A stretch of 64,000 nt of DNA from Hypoxylon rubiginosum (lineage: Eukaryota > Ascomycota > Sordariomycetes > Xylariales > Hypoxylaceae), in assembly GCA_902806565.1 (NCBI GenBank), contig CADCXA010000051.1, positions 310,001 through 374,000 on the forward strand, written 5' to 3'. This document shows, in pieces, positions 12,567 through 23,413 of the stretch (position 1 is the stretch's first letter; the number at the start of each line of letters is the position of its first letter). The translations under genes were made by a program, and so were the position numbers. The notes beneath the pieces were generated by a model, which saw only the letters and a list, made by a program, of their open reading frames with translations, was not told the origin of the DNA and ran no database searches.

Positions 12567-14053
12567 TTACATAGTGACCCTCACATCATACAACGCCACC
12601 CTCTCCATCTCCCCGAGGATGCCGCTGCCGGCCATGGTCCACTTCTCGCTAACGTTCTTCTCGTCGACGCGCGTCCTCAGGATCCCGCTCGCGGCCCAGT
12701 ACTCCATGAGGCCGCGGGCCTCCTTCTTCGACACGCCGTTGACGTTTAAGAGCTTGACGCCCTTCAGGGCGTCGAACACGCGATCGTCGTACTTGGCGAA
12801 GAACGGGTCGCGCTCGGCAACGGGCGTGCCGGCTTGTGCGGCCGCCGCCTGCTCCAAGGTCTTCTCCATCGACGGGATCACGGGCGAGTTGCCCTTGGTG
12901 CAGATGCCCAGGATGCCTGCGCCGTTGGCGAACTGCGTCTTACCGCCTAGCGCCTCTGTGAAGAGGCGGATTAAGCTCAGGTCGTGACTGTGGATGAGCT
13001 CGAAGGCGGGTGACCGATAATCGCTGATTCGCATGATGTGGCTTAGACCGTCGAGAGTGAATAGAATAGGCGGACGGCCTGGTAGTAGCAACTCCTTCCA
13101 GAACGCCTGGAATACGGGCCAGGCGAACTCGGGCTCTTTCGTGGCGTTGGCGAGGGCCGCCAAGGTCATGCCGCGGTTCGCGGCGACCGGGAGGTGCATA
13201 TGGTCCAGCTCGATCTTGTATTGAGACAGAACTGACTGGTTCGCCTTGTAAATGGCTTGGAGCAGCTTAACGGTATATACAGGTTGAGAAAACTGCTCGG
13301 AGTTGGGTATCTGCGAGTACTCAGTTGCTCCGGTGGTTAATTCTTGCGCTACAAATTTTGAAGTAGTTAGCTACCTGGTATAATCAAATCGTATTAAGGG
13401 GTTGGCATACCTTCAGGGACATTTATGACAACCCAATCATTCATGAACCCCGTCGCCAGCGCCTGAAGACCAAGTATACTCTTGCCCGACGCTCTATCAC
13501 CAGTCACAACCATTCTCAGAGTCTCCTTTTTGCTGACAGCATCCGTGAGCTGCTTCGCCAAGTCTACCGTTTCCTGCCTGATCAGCATATGCGGTGATCG
13601 GAACAAGCCCCAAGTCTGTGTCGGCTTAAATGCCTCGGCAGCCCTCAATTTGTCTATCAGTGCCGGTGGGAGGCCGACGACCTGTCCGATAGAACCGGAA
13701 TCCACGATATGTTCGGCCGTCAGCTCGCTGAGACCCGACACCTCTAAGGCATTGTCATTGCTAAGCTGGATGCGCTTCCGGAAAGCCTTTCGTTCGCCGG
13801 GTGCCGGAGGCTTGGTCTTGACGGTTGTCCGTTTCTTATTCTTTCCCAATATTAAGCGCTTTCCAGCTCGAATATGCCTCGACATTCCCGCTTCCGAGCT
13901 CCTCTGCACAACCTTTCCTCCCGCATTTAGCTGCGTAGCCGTACTGAATGTTACTGCCGGAGGTTTAGATGAAGATAGCGTTAATGAGGACGTGGGCGAC
14001 AGTAATCGCTGTGAGGGCCGTGCTAGGCACCTCCAGCAATTCGCGCTCGCCAT
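12567..14053 (-). CDS. Mitochondrial small-subunit ribosomal protein S29 (DAP3/Rsm23 family)
   Basis: Two exons, complement(join(12567..13348,13411..14053)), give 474 residues; the 62-base intron (GTATGC ... TTGTAG) splits the codon after VPEG. The first 30 or so residues are rich in Arg, Ser and Leu with almost no acidic residues, as in a mitochondrial presequence. A P-loop GDRASGKS lies near 186-193, followed by the hydrophobic strand DWVVINVPEG, as in the DAP3 GTP-binding family. The second exon holds the conserved FTLDGLSHIM and SHDLSLIRLF stretches and the C-terminal subdomain. The protein is a structural GTP-binding subunit of the mitoribosomal small subunit. It is divergent from RRS1. 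Confidence 0.93.
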
Positions 14054-14524
14054 CGCTGGTATTCCGGCCGAGATCGAGGTCGAGGTCGAGGTTGAGCTTT
14101 TATTGTTCGAAGAAATTCCGATTTTCGACGTTCAAGCTTCGGCATCAGGAGCGCGAATGAGATCCAACCAAAAATTGGAATTGAATTGGACCTCTGATAG
14201 GTGCATATTGGTGCATACCTATTCATCTGGGCACCTGCATTTGAGCAAATTGACATTGCGGAGAAATCAGCCATCCGATCCGCTATCGATAACAGGGACT
14301 CCAAGGGTCCATCCAAAAATTCTTGGGGAATCCTAACTTTTTTCTCTGAGGACTGTAACCCACTCCCACCTCGACGAACATCTACCGACTCAATAAAGCA
14401 TAAAGGTCACACAATTGGACATTCTCCAATACATATTGGCCTCGCCTTAGATTTCGACAACCTGAACTAGAAAGACCGTCGAAAGAACCACATTAAAGCA
14501 ATTCGGACCGCAAACGCATCCGCA
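14054..14524. promoter_or_regulatory. Divergent promoter of MRPS29 and RRS1
   Basis: A 471-base gap between two start codons on opposite strands, serving a mitochondrial ribosomal protein and a cytosolic ribosome-biogenesis factor. The MRPS29 leader contains a GAGGTCGAGGTCGAGGT hexamer repeat near 14,073-14,090. No TATA element is clear on either side. Confidence 0.5.
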
Positions 14525-15097
14525 ATGGCACAACCATCAAGACCAAAGCTCGACGTTGCCGTCTCCAAGCCCACACCATACACATTCGACCTCGGCCTCC
14601 TCCTCGCCAACGACCCGAACCCCCTCTCCACATCCGCACCCTCAGACGAAACCTCCACCTCCACCTCCTCCTCGGCCCTAGAAGCCCAGCTCGCCGCGAC
14701 GGCCCGCGACGGCGCGCAAGCGCTCGTGAACCAGCTCCTCAGCACCCTCCCGCTCTCCGCCACGACCTCCGGCGTCCTCCTCTCCCTACCCTCCGCCGCG
14801 ACCCCCCTGCCGCGCGAGAAGCCGCTCCCCGCGGCGAAAGCGCCGACCAAGTGGGAGCAGTTCGCCGCGCGCAAGGGCATCCAGCCCAAGACGCGGGAGC
14901 AGCGGCGGGCCAAGTCGAAGCAGTACAACGAGGCCACGGGCGAGTGGGAGCGCACGTGGGGCTACGACAAGGGCGGCGCCAAGAAGCGCCGCGACGAGGG
15001 GATGGTCCAGCAGGACTGGCTCGTCGAGGTCGACGAGAAGAAGGAGCGCGAGGAGCGCGAGGCCAAGGGCAAGAACAAGAAGAGGAGAAAGGTCTGA
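14525..15097 (+). CDS. RRS1: Ribosome biogenesis regulator RRS1
   Basis: Single exon, 190 residues. The family signature is plain: an N-terminal segment PTPYTFDLGLLLANDPNPL, then TKWEQFAARKGI at about 109-120, then NEATGEWERTWGYDKGG. A basic nuclear-localisation tail (GKNKKRRKV) ends the protein. RRS1 pairs with RPF2 to bring the 5S RNP (5S rRNA, uL18, uL5) into pre-60S particles in the nucleolus. Codons are strongly G/C-ending, in contrast to the AT-richer flanks. The third frame stays open far past the stop by chance, which is not a second gene. Confidence 0.95.
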   Translation: MAQPSRPKLDVAVSKPTPYTFDLGLLLANDPNPLSTSAPSDETSTSTSSSALEAQLAATARDGAQALVNQLLSTLPLSATTSGVLLSLPSAATPLPREKPLPAAKAPTKWEQFAARKGIQPKTREQRRAKSKQYNEATGEWERTWGYDKGGAKKRRDEGMVQQDWLVEVDEKKEREEREAKGKNKKRRKV

Positions 15098-16021
15098 TTT
15101 CGGCGCACGACGTCGCGCGGTGTGTGGACTGGACTGGACTGGGATGGTTAGGCGGATGGGGACACTTTTTGGCTGTACTCGACAAGCGGTTACGCCAACT
15201 TGATGAGGATAGCTTCTATATTTCCCTAAAAACGGAATCCTGGGGTTATCGTCAAGAGACGCCAGCTGATAGCTGTGGAAAAGCATCAAGGAACATTATG
15301 TTAATACCCACGCATGACGGACGAATCAAGGGGTTAGGCGTTCACGGTACACGGAGACAAAAATTTGCGGACAACGCATGTTTATATTGGTATTGCGGTG
15401 CTTCCACCGATGCATATATGATACAAGATACTTTGCTCATTCCTCATCCAAACTCCATTGCTTCAACTCTCAAGTTTTTCGTCCTCCCCATTCTTACACG
15501 AAGCCTAAAAGCTTGGGACGAAAGTCGTTATTTACGCATCTACAGCGTATTGAGGGTGGTAAGTAATAACAGTGGGTGCTGTGACAGTATGTACCGCAGT
15601 ACGTTCACCAATCTGAAATTCCATGCTGGGGCACGAGGGTATTCTGGGGGTACCAATGAAAAGGGGGAAATTTTGGAAAAAGGCTCGGTGGTAATGACGA
15701 TACTGCAATTCAGTATTCAATTTTGCAATGTCCATCTCGAAGCATCCAAGTTCGTCTTTCCGGGGAGGAATCAGGAAATCTTTTTTTTTCTCAGCAGAAA
15801 CCAATCGCAGAACGCTAGCACGATGATATAAGAGAAAGGGGTTAAAAATCGTAAACGGAGCGTGACATCGTTAAAAGGAGACCGCCTGGTCAAATGCCAC
15901 CATATCCACTACCTAACTCATCCCCCGGGGTATTATCAAGACAAAAAAAGGTATCATCAGATTAGGAACAAAAAGGGGTCCTTGTCCTCCAATTGCATGT
16001 GTCATGGTACAAGTCTTGGCA
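15098..16021. other. Convergent 3' flanks of RRS1 and the RhoGAP gene
   Basis: No gene seen. One plus-strand frame is open from inside RRS1 to 15,831, but it is out of frame with RRS1 and has no domain. The codon pattern beyond 15,150 is non-coding. An AAAAAGG/GGGG-rich tract lies near 15,940-15,980. Confidence 0.5.
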
Positions 16022-18325
16022 TCAAGAAAAATTCATCGGGGATAGAGGTTTGATAGGCGACAATGGTCTCAGTTCTCGTTCTCCGGTTCGCTGCCGAGGT
16101 GTTTCGTGCTCGTTATTAACCGTCAAGGAAGTTGATGCCGTCGAATAGTTCGATGCTGCGCTTCCATTTGTGTGACCTCCGATCACGGGCTTCTTTCTCA
16201 GTCCCCCATTGGGCCGCTCGTGAGGTACCGAGAGTTTGCTGCTGTCTGACGAGGACAGATTCCGATCGTCATGGGAATTACTTCCATTTCGACCTTCGGG
16301 CGAGGTTAGTCCTTGAGGCAACGGTTGCTGAAATAGCTGGTACTCTTCCTCGATGAACTTGGCCTCGTTCCTGCATCCCTGCCAACATAATCTCCAATCG
16401 CAAACAAGAAACTTGAAGCAAAAGGCGTCGATCTTCATGCAGGGTTGGAAACATATGCAAAGGTTGCGGAAATCCATCTTGTTCTTGTCGGAATGTGCGA
16501 GGAGCAAGCTAAGGTGACATGTAATAGCGAAAAGGAGGTAGTAGTTGAATGGCGATAGGTTGGAGAGCTCGTCGATCAGCATCTGGGGTACTTCATCCGC
16601 GCCGGCGCATTCCCGAGAGATTCGTTCCTGTGCTTCCTTCGGGAAGAGTTCATCGGGAAGTTCGCGGAGCCATGCCTTGAACATTGAACCAATAATGTTG
16701 ATATCGTAGAGGTCGTCCTGAGCAAATAGATCGACGTCGTATTCTGTTCACAAGTTAGCAAGTAAACCCTATGACCCACACTGGTAGTGGACGAAACTGT
16801 ACCTTCATCAAACTTCCTCTGCCACTTCTTGATTTGGGGGCCGCTCCCAGGCACCCGATAGAGACCCTCGACATCCGTCCCTTTGAGATTGAGATAGTCG
16901 ATTGCCCGCCACGGGAAGGCGGGCATCCAAAACTCTGTCTTGTCTCGGGAGTCCTCGAGTCGCTTCGATATTCTCGTCAACCGCGTCTGCTCGACCAATG
17001 GGAGATTAATAACCTTCAGGACATAGTGTTCGTCGTCCACCGCGGAATCCCTATCGGATGTGCTAGCGCTACGGCCGCCTCTTCCAAATAATCCTTTGCT
17101 AATCATGTCGGCTGCTCGACTGCCAGAACTTTTTAGGCCATTGAAGAATGTGGAACTATTGCTGTCCTTAAATGATGACGGATGGCTCCTATTGTTATTG
17201 TAGTCTTTATCAAAACGATGCTCTTTGTTCCCCGGAGTGTCTCGTGGAATTGCCCGGTCGGCGGAGTGGTTCCGAGCAGCTGAATTCATCATGTGCCTGA
17301 AAGACCTCTCGTGGCCGTCGGGATTCATGGGCGCCGTCCTCAAAGGCTGCATGTTCGCCAGGTTGTGGTCTCGCTCACTATCGTTCAATTTGATTGTTAT
17401 TGACTCCTTTGGGCTATGTCCATCTCTATCCTTGAGCGATCTATTACGACCCATCAGCGCAAAAGGTTTCGGCTTGTTCTTCTTGGATGTGTTCGACTCC
17501 TGGTCTCCAGTAGACGTCAATGAAACGTCAGACCTGGATGGCAAAGGGACTGATCTCAGGTTTGAAGGATCGACAGATGATAGGTCTAATTGGTGTCGAA
17601 ACAAAGGATTAGCAACAAGAAACTGTCGTAATACGCAAAGTCGCGTCCTTTGACGTTTAATCTGACGTACCTGAATTTTTGTGGGTTTTTATCGACACCC
17701 TATCAGGCATGGCGGGATTCTCCAAACCGCGAGCCATGGTCTCTCCGGCGCTCATGCTGTCAGTGTGAGTATGAACCTGGCTCGCAGACCTAGAACCCTT
17801 GCCGAAGTTGAAGAAGCGACTGGCGCTTCTCGAGTGCTTCTCGACGTCAGGTTGGGAGTTTGTATCGGGGGCAGTCGAGGTGGTGTTGGACGAGGGAAGG
17901 AGAGTCAGTGGTGGATATTCTGGATCGCGACGATGGGGAGATTGGTGTCGGCGGTGTTGACCGGCATGCACATCGTCAGGCGATTGTCGTGGCTGGATTG
18001 CATCGATAGGATAAGTCTGTTGTTGTTGCTGCTGTGCTTGGGGGTTTTTGGTTGTGGTCGGGCTCGTGCTGAACTTGCCAAAAGGAGACCGGGGAGATTT
18101 GGGGGACTTGGACGACGCCGGCGAGATAACTTGAAGGGCGGTTTCGCTACCGAGTGTAGGACGCGGACTTGGTCTGTCTGATCCCAGGACGATGGGATCG
18201 GGGTAAGTAAGAGCGCCGGCGTTAACAGCACTGGCACTGACACTGGCACTGGCAGCGGAGTGTTCGCCCAAGGGATCCGAGTCTTTAGCTAGGGACAGCG
18301 GGATGGGAACTGGCTTTCGGCGCAT
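16022..18325 (-). CDS. Rho GTPase-activating protein (RhoGAP)
   Basis: Three exons, complement(join(16022..16743,16803..17585,17671..18325)), encode 719 residues with phase-1 junctions at both introns (donors GTACGT and GTACAG; acceptors TTAG and ACAG). Residues 1-400 are low-complexity, rich in Ser, Pro, Asn and Gln, with a run of six Gln and basic patches. The RhoGAP domain lies at about 405-620. The arginine-finger motif GLYRVPGSG is near 460, followed by KKWQRKFDEG, the helix FKAWLRELPDELFP and NKMDFRNLCICFQP. The domain speeds GTP hydrolysis by Rho/Cdc42-type GTPases in polarised growth. The tail after 625 is disordered. Which Rho protein it serves cannot be read from the sequence. Confidence 0.9.
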
Positions 18326-21158
18326 TATGAATGGTATGTGTGCTAGACGTAGTATGTGTTCCCCCTATTATCCTCCAGTCCGACAAACGAATCGGGGAAT
18401 ACCAGGGAGAGGCCTGATTCGCTCGTGGCCGCAGAAGGATAGGCGGCGTCGTGCGCTGTGGAATGCTGTATCAGGTATTGGGGTATCAAACTGGCCGAGG
18501 GAGGGATTGGCGAGGTAAAATAGGCCAGGCTGCGAAATCTGCGACAGGAGGCGCCAGACCAGCGATTCGTATGTAAGTAAGGAGTCTTGTCGAGGAGGGA
18601 GAGAAAGAAAAAGATATTATACAAATAGATTACGTTAGGTTGGGTTGGGACGTTCTCGTGATAGTGATCGCGATCGGCGCCCTACAAGAAAAGATTCCCA
18701 AGATCTCGTCTCCAATGGGAAGGAATTGGGAATATTTGAATATTGAAGATGGGAATTGATTTGACGAATTGATTGAGACGGTTCCTTGGAAGCTGGACTT
18801 GGACAGGGGGATACAGGATTGTACGTTAGGTACCTACCTCATTGTACCATTGAAAGCTGCCAAGGTCCAAAGTCCAAGGTCCAAGGTCCAAGGTCAAAAG
18901 ATCCAACAGTGAGTGCCCAGGTGGTGTGCTGCCGATGGTCGTACGGTCGTACCTGACGAGTTGTGAAATGCGCCGGGTCTCAGGGGCTAGATGCAGATGC
19001 CCATCGCTGTAGACAAGGGCCTGGGTGTAGAGGGTGCTAGGGCTAGGGGTGCTAGGGAGGGTTGGGTGAGTGGATCCAGGTACCCGTAAAGCTGTTGGAG
19101 TTTAGGTACCTGCGGAGGTGTATAATAGGGGAAATATCAGTGTATTAAAGAATCATGACGGGAATTTGATGGAAGAAGTTGCACCGTTACAGTTGAGTCT
19201 CTACGAGTTTTTTTTCTTATGACATAAAGTACCTGATATTGAGACATGTATATGCGCAATCAACTTACAACAGCCACGGTAGTAGCCGCGTTATTGATTT
19301 CGATTGATTGTCAAACAACACCTGAGGTCACTTTTGGCGATAATATTAGCTGTAGGTATTCATGAAATAGAATTACGACGGGTCAGCTTTCGTTTTCGTC
19401 GGATATGATCAACGGTTCAGCCTCATTCCTTTTTGTCAACAATCAACAAGTTACAACGGACATTATTAGTCATTACCTACGATCTCTTCTGCTACCTTTC
19501 GTGTTCAGACCTTGTCTCTTGGTAGAGAGAATATCAGAAAATATCGATATTAATAAAGTGAAAAACGCTGTCTTCAAAAACAGAGATCTACTCAATGTTT
19601 CATTAGTCGGATTTTGGTGTACCTACATATGTACATATAATATTATATTATTATATTATATTGTACCTAAATGTAGACCAGGTAGACCGGCCTTTGCCGG
19701 ATCCACTGGAGAAGCGCGTAATTGAGCCTAGAGATTTTGGAATCTGAAACATGCTGCCACGCACAACACGCATTACTACGATACCCACCACGTCCGCTCA
19801 ACTCATCCTTGGGATATTCTAGCGCCGGAGTTAATTGGAGCCCAATACCGACGTGTAAGCTGAAGTGTAAGAGCTCTTATATGTGTATTTGGCTTCGTTA
19901 TTATTGCGGCGACTTCTAAAGTTATGCTTACTACATGTAGGTAGGTATTATAAATAGCTCAAAGTAAGTGAAATTCTAAGGAGCAAGATATCAATACCAA
20001 AGAGCTGTATATGACTTACGATACCTCTAGCACCGCTACATATGCTTCTTGGAACAGGTTGATAGACCCGGCAGCTCGACATGCGAGAGCCTGTCAGCCT
20101 ACCATCCACGGCTCCGGGAAGAAAAGACTTGTTCCTGAGTGTGATTATTCTAGTCTAACTTTAAAGTGAACCATCACTTTGATTGAGTCGATCGTAAAAT
20201 TGTCGCCCCTTATCACATAAAGTTAACGGTTGTACAACTTGCTGAGTAACCCCCCATAGGTTTCTTACAGTCGACACAGCCTCCTCCTAGTAATAAGAAT
20301 ACCTAGAGAATCAAGGAGTTGCAATCTCACTGGTTAACAGCTCAACCAATGTAGGCTAACAGTGCTGACTGGCACAAGGTACGGGTCATACCTAGGTAGG
20401 CCAAAATTGGAAGCCTGACGAGGGATCTCTAGGAATCTTAGAGGTATCGTAGAGGTGGTCTAGAAGAATCATTTCAAGTAGAAGGAATATGGAGGAATAG
20501 GTTTGCTTCATCCGTCCTCAGCCTGTGCTGGTAGCAAATCACGAGCGTAACTGTATTTCTACGTACATATGTAGGTTGCTTTGGATAGTGACACGAGACA
20601 GGAATAACTGCCATGTAATAATAGCCTCGTGGTAATATATTGCTGCGGGCAATGATCATTTACTGACTCGAATTTATCTTAGAATCTTACAAACTCCATA
20701 CTGTTGTCTTCGCCTCTTGGGAAACCTCAAGATTAGAATGAAAACCGGAGGGTTTCGCATCGCTTGGAGACAGTGTGATGCGCAAGCACAGAGGACATGT
20801 CACCCTTGGACTAAAAATAATAAACATAGATCGAGTCACGATATGACTCTTTCAAAGATGGGACTGAAAAGAACAGATACTACACTTGATTAAAGCCGTA
20901 AGGCCAAAGAGTGCGATGGATAAAGAAATCAAACTGAGGATGTAGCGGGTAGGGTCGGGCTTTAATTACTCGATTCTGCCGGGCGGTGACGTACGCTTAT
21001 CTGCAGATCGCAAGCCCCGGCAATCAAGCTAAGCAAGCAAGCTACCCTGCAGCCCTGTTGCCTGTCGCTTCTTGCTTGTTACCAGATCCCCCCCCCTCTT
21101 TCGTGATATCTATTCTCGTCAGTCAATTCCTCTTTCGTAAAAAAGAAAAAAGAAAACA
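18326..21158. other. 2.8-kb divergent intergenic region between RhoGAP and BET2
   Basis: No gene is supported. It must contain a long RhoGAP leader (purine/pyrimidine-skewed sequence to about 18,700). A 7-bp CCAAGGT array follows at 18,860, then scattered TAGGTACCTA-type motifs (18,830; 19,105; 20,390). There is an AT-rich ATATTATATTATTATATTA stretch near 19,635, and a C8 run just upstream of BET2 (about 21,091-21,098). A 106-codon frame at 19,405-19,725 has no recognisable domain and no coding bias. Confidence 0.5.
18860..18894. repeat. Tandem CCAAGGT array, five copies of 7 bp
   Basis: Five consecutive heptamers CCAAGGT, the second being CCAAAGT, sit in the upstream region of the RhoGAP gene. 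A short local repeat; a clustered transcription-factor site is possible but not shown. Confidence 0.8.
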
Positions 21159-22238
21159 ATGTCGGGAGTACAAAACCTGCCAGACGAGCTCCAACTTGCG
21201 ACCGCAGCACACGTCAAATACATCCAGAGCCTAGATACGAGGAAGGATGAATACGATTACTGGCTTACCGAGCATCTTCGCCTCAACGGACTCTACTGGG
21301 GACTGACCGCACTGCATTTGCTCCGACATCCTGATGCCCTACCCCGAGACAAGACTATAGACTTCGTGCTCTCCTGCCAACATGAGAATGGTGGATTTGG
21401 AGCCGCGCCGGGTCACGATGCACACATGCTCTACACAGTCAGCGCCTTACAGATCCTTGTTCTAGTTGATGCCTTGGAAGAGCTAGAGAAACGTGGCAAG
21501 GGCAACGGCAAAGCTCAAGTGGGCAAGTGTAAGTCAACCGGCCAGCTATACTGCCCTTCCTATGTTCATTTGCTATGCTGCGCTATTAAAGCTAATAGTA
21601 TTTATGTTTCAGTCCTCGCAGACCTTCAAAATCAGGAAACAGGCGCGTTCGCCGGCGACGAATGGGGCGAAGAAGATACTCGATTCCTATATACTGCTTT
21701 GAATGGACTCTCCCTGCTAGGTCTACTACATTTAGTAGATGTCGACAAGGCAGTCAATCACATTGCTGCGTGCGCTAATTCCGACGGCGGATACGGTGTC
21801 AGCCCTGGAGCGGAGTCTCATTCCGGTCAAATATTCACCTGCCTAGCTGCTCTCTCTATCGCTGGACGCAAAGATCTTATCGATGTCAACAAGCTAGCCG
21901 GCTGGCTGAGCGAGAGGCAGGTTGCCGGCGGCGGCTTGAACGGCAGACCAGAAAAGACCGAAGACGTGTGCTACAATTGGTGGGTATTGAGCAGCCTGGA
22001 AATACTTGGCCGTACTCATTGGATTGATCGGGAGAAGCTTATAAGGTTTACCCTGACTTGCCAGGATACTAAGCAGGGTGGCTTGTCGGACCGACCTGGC
22101 AACATGGTCGATGTCTGGCACACGGTCTTTGGCCTTACCGGTCTAAGTCTGCTCAAGTATCCTGGTGTCGAAGAGATCGACCCCGTCTATTGTCTACCGA
22201 AGTACACGACAGACCGAGTATTCAGCAGGGCCAAGTAG
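21159..22238 (+). CDS. BET2: Rab geranylgeranyltransferase beta subunit (type II)
   Basis: Two exons, join(21159..21528,21613..22238), give 331 residues. The 84-base intron (GTAAGT ... TTTCAG) is a multiple of three with no stop, so an unspliced reading looks like one frame of 359 residues. Removing it restores VGKFLADLQNQETGAFAGDEWGEEDTRFLYTAL, which matches the family. Prenyltransferase alpha-alpha repeats run through the protein (CQHENGGFG, CANSDGGYG, CQDTKQGGLSD). Zinc ligands are the Asp and Cys of EDVCYNWW (about 240-242) and the His of DVWHT (about 291). With the alpha subunit and the Rab escort protein it adds geranylgeranyl groups to C-terminal cysteines of Rab GTPases, needed for vesicle traffic. 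Confidence 0.95.
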   Translation: MSGVQNLPDELQLATAAHVKYIQSLDTRKDEYDYWLTEHLRLNGLYWGLTALHLLRHPDALPRDKTIDFVLSCQHENGGFGAAPGHDAHMLYTVSALQILVLVDALEELEKRGKGNGKAQVGKCKSTGQLYCPSYVHLLCCAIKANSIYVSVLADLQNQETGAFAGDEWGEEDTRFLYTALNGLSLLGLLHLVDVDKAVNHIAACANSDGGYGVSPGAESHSGQIFTCLAALSIAGRKDLIDVNKLAGWLSERQVAGGGLNGRPEKTEDVCYNWWVLSSLEILGRTHWIDREKLIRFTLTCQDTKQGGLSDRPGNMVDVWHTVFGLTGLSLLKYPGVEEIDPVYCLPKYTTDRVFSRAK

Positions 22239-22884
22239 CTGCTATAGTATCGGTAAATATCTGCTGTATTGACTTGTTCATGTTAGCCTGCCTCATATGT
22301 ACGGCTCCATTCGAATCCTTTGGAGTGAAGTGCTGTTGGATGCTCGATATTATTAGCGCATGGAATCGAAGCTAACTCGCCGATTCGTTTACGAGATCTG
22401 TCATCTCTTGCAATCTAATAACCTACTAGCTTACTCGACATGCTAGATAGGATACAAGGCAAGAGTAGATCGACCCTGACTGTTTTCCTCCCTGTTCCTA
22501 GTCTACTGTCACATACATATGTAGCTAGGATCTTTAGGATTGCAATTAGACACTTAGTACAGGTCCATTGACATGCTGATTCCAACAACTACCTAGGTTC
22601 CCTTTGCTTTTCTGTTTATCTCGTTACCAACACAACTGCTCCTCGCGTTTTATTAGGCAAGACATGAGCAATCCTTAGTTCACACAGTCGGTTCACACAG
22701 ACCCTCCCCACGGACGAAGCCTAGGCCTTGATGTTGGCGAATCGTGAGTCCAAGCCACTGCCAAGGTAAATAGTGTCTGTATTACATGTGTACTTAGCAC
22801 AACTAATAATTGCTAGGGAACAGGCCTCTTCTCCAAATATCCCAAAATGCGTGTGCTCCCCCGAGTATTCCCCATACGTCGTTT
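22239..22884. other. Convergent 3' flanks of BET2 and the cupin gene
   Basis: Non-coding; nothing beyond ordinary 3' flanking sequence is seen. It contains an imperfect B-box-like CATTCGAATCC near 22,308, without the rest of a tRNA. Confidence 0.5.
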
Positions 22885-23413
22885 TTATGCAGTATCCTTC
22901 GCCCGCTGCCCGCAGTAGAACCCCAACCCGTAATCATCGGTGGTGAATGTGATCTTCGAACCCTTGGGAAAGTAGAACACGTCGCCGGCAACAGCATGCA
23001 CTTTGTTACCCGCCTCATCGCTTATATCGAAGCTACCTTCAATAATCACTTTCACTGATGTCGAGAATTAGTAAGTTGATTTGCCGCCTCCCGAGAAGCT
23101 TCACGACGTCGAATAGACTTACTCTCGTGGTACGTGTACTCGTACACTAGAGGGGTACCCTTCTCTAGACGGTAGAACCCAGCTGAGATGGGCTTCGCCG
23201 GGTCAAGCTTCTCTCTATATTGGGATTAGCAACGTACTTTCTAGGCTAGAGTCTACCATAAACTTACGATGAGGAGACATCTCCAAGGAATGCATTTTCA
23301 TTCGCAATTAGCGGCGGCTTGACGGATTGCGCTTTGGCGTAGTAGGACATTGCGACCGGTCCAGTAGTGGCCGGAGCCGCGGCAGACTTGGCCTTGCTGA
23401 TGAGAGATCCCAT
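22885..23413 (-). CDS. Small cupin-domain protein, EutQ-like
   Basis: No single frame reveals this gene; it appears on splicing three exons, complement(join(22885..23054,23123..23214,23268..23413)), into 135 residues. Both introns have GTAAGT donors, with acceptors ATATAG and CATCAG and branch sites GCTAATC and ACTAATT. The protein starts MGSLISKAKSAAA. It then has the cupin pieces EKGTPLVYEYTYHEMKVIIEGSFDI (about 73-95) and AVAGDVFYFPKGSKITF (about 103-119), with the GD-x-x-x-x-PKGS turn typical of EutQ/RmlC-like cupins. Canonical metal histidines are sparse, apart from YHE. Fungal relatives are often labelled ethanolamine utilisation protein by similarity only. The substrate is unknown, and no eut operon logic applies in a fungus. 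Confidence 0.85.

Noticed and set aside
13482..14336. 284-codon plus-strand frame antisense to MRPS29
   Set aside because: Overlaps the conserved P-loop exon of MRPS29 on the other strand and has no family resemblance.
14851..15831. 326-codon frame overlapping and extending beyond RRS1
   Set aside because: The overlap is a frame shadow of GC-rich RRS1 and the extension has no coding features.
19405..19725. 106-codon frame as a gene upstream of BET2
   Set aside because: Hydrophobic/AT-driven translation without domain, in a region with no codon bias or splice logic.
22300..22325. tRNA B box in the BET2 3' flank
   Set aside because: TTCGAATCC core without a matching A box, stems or terminator.
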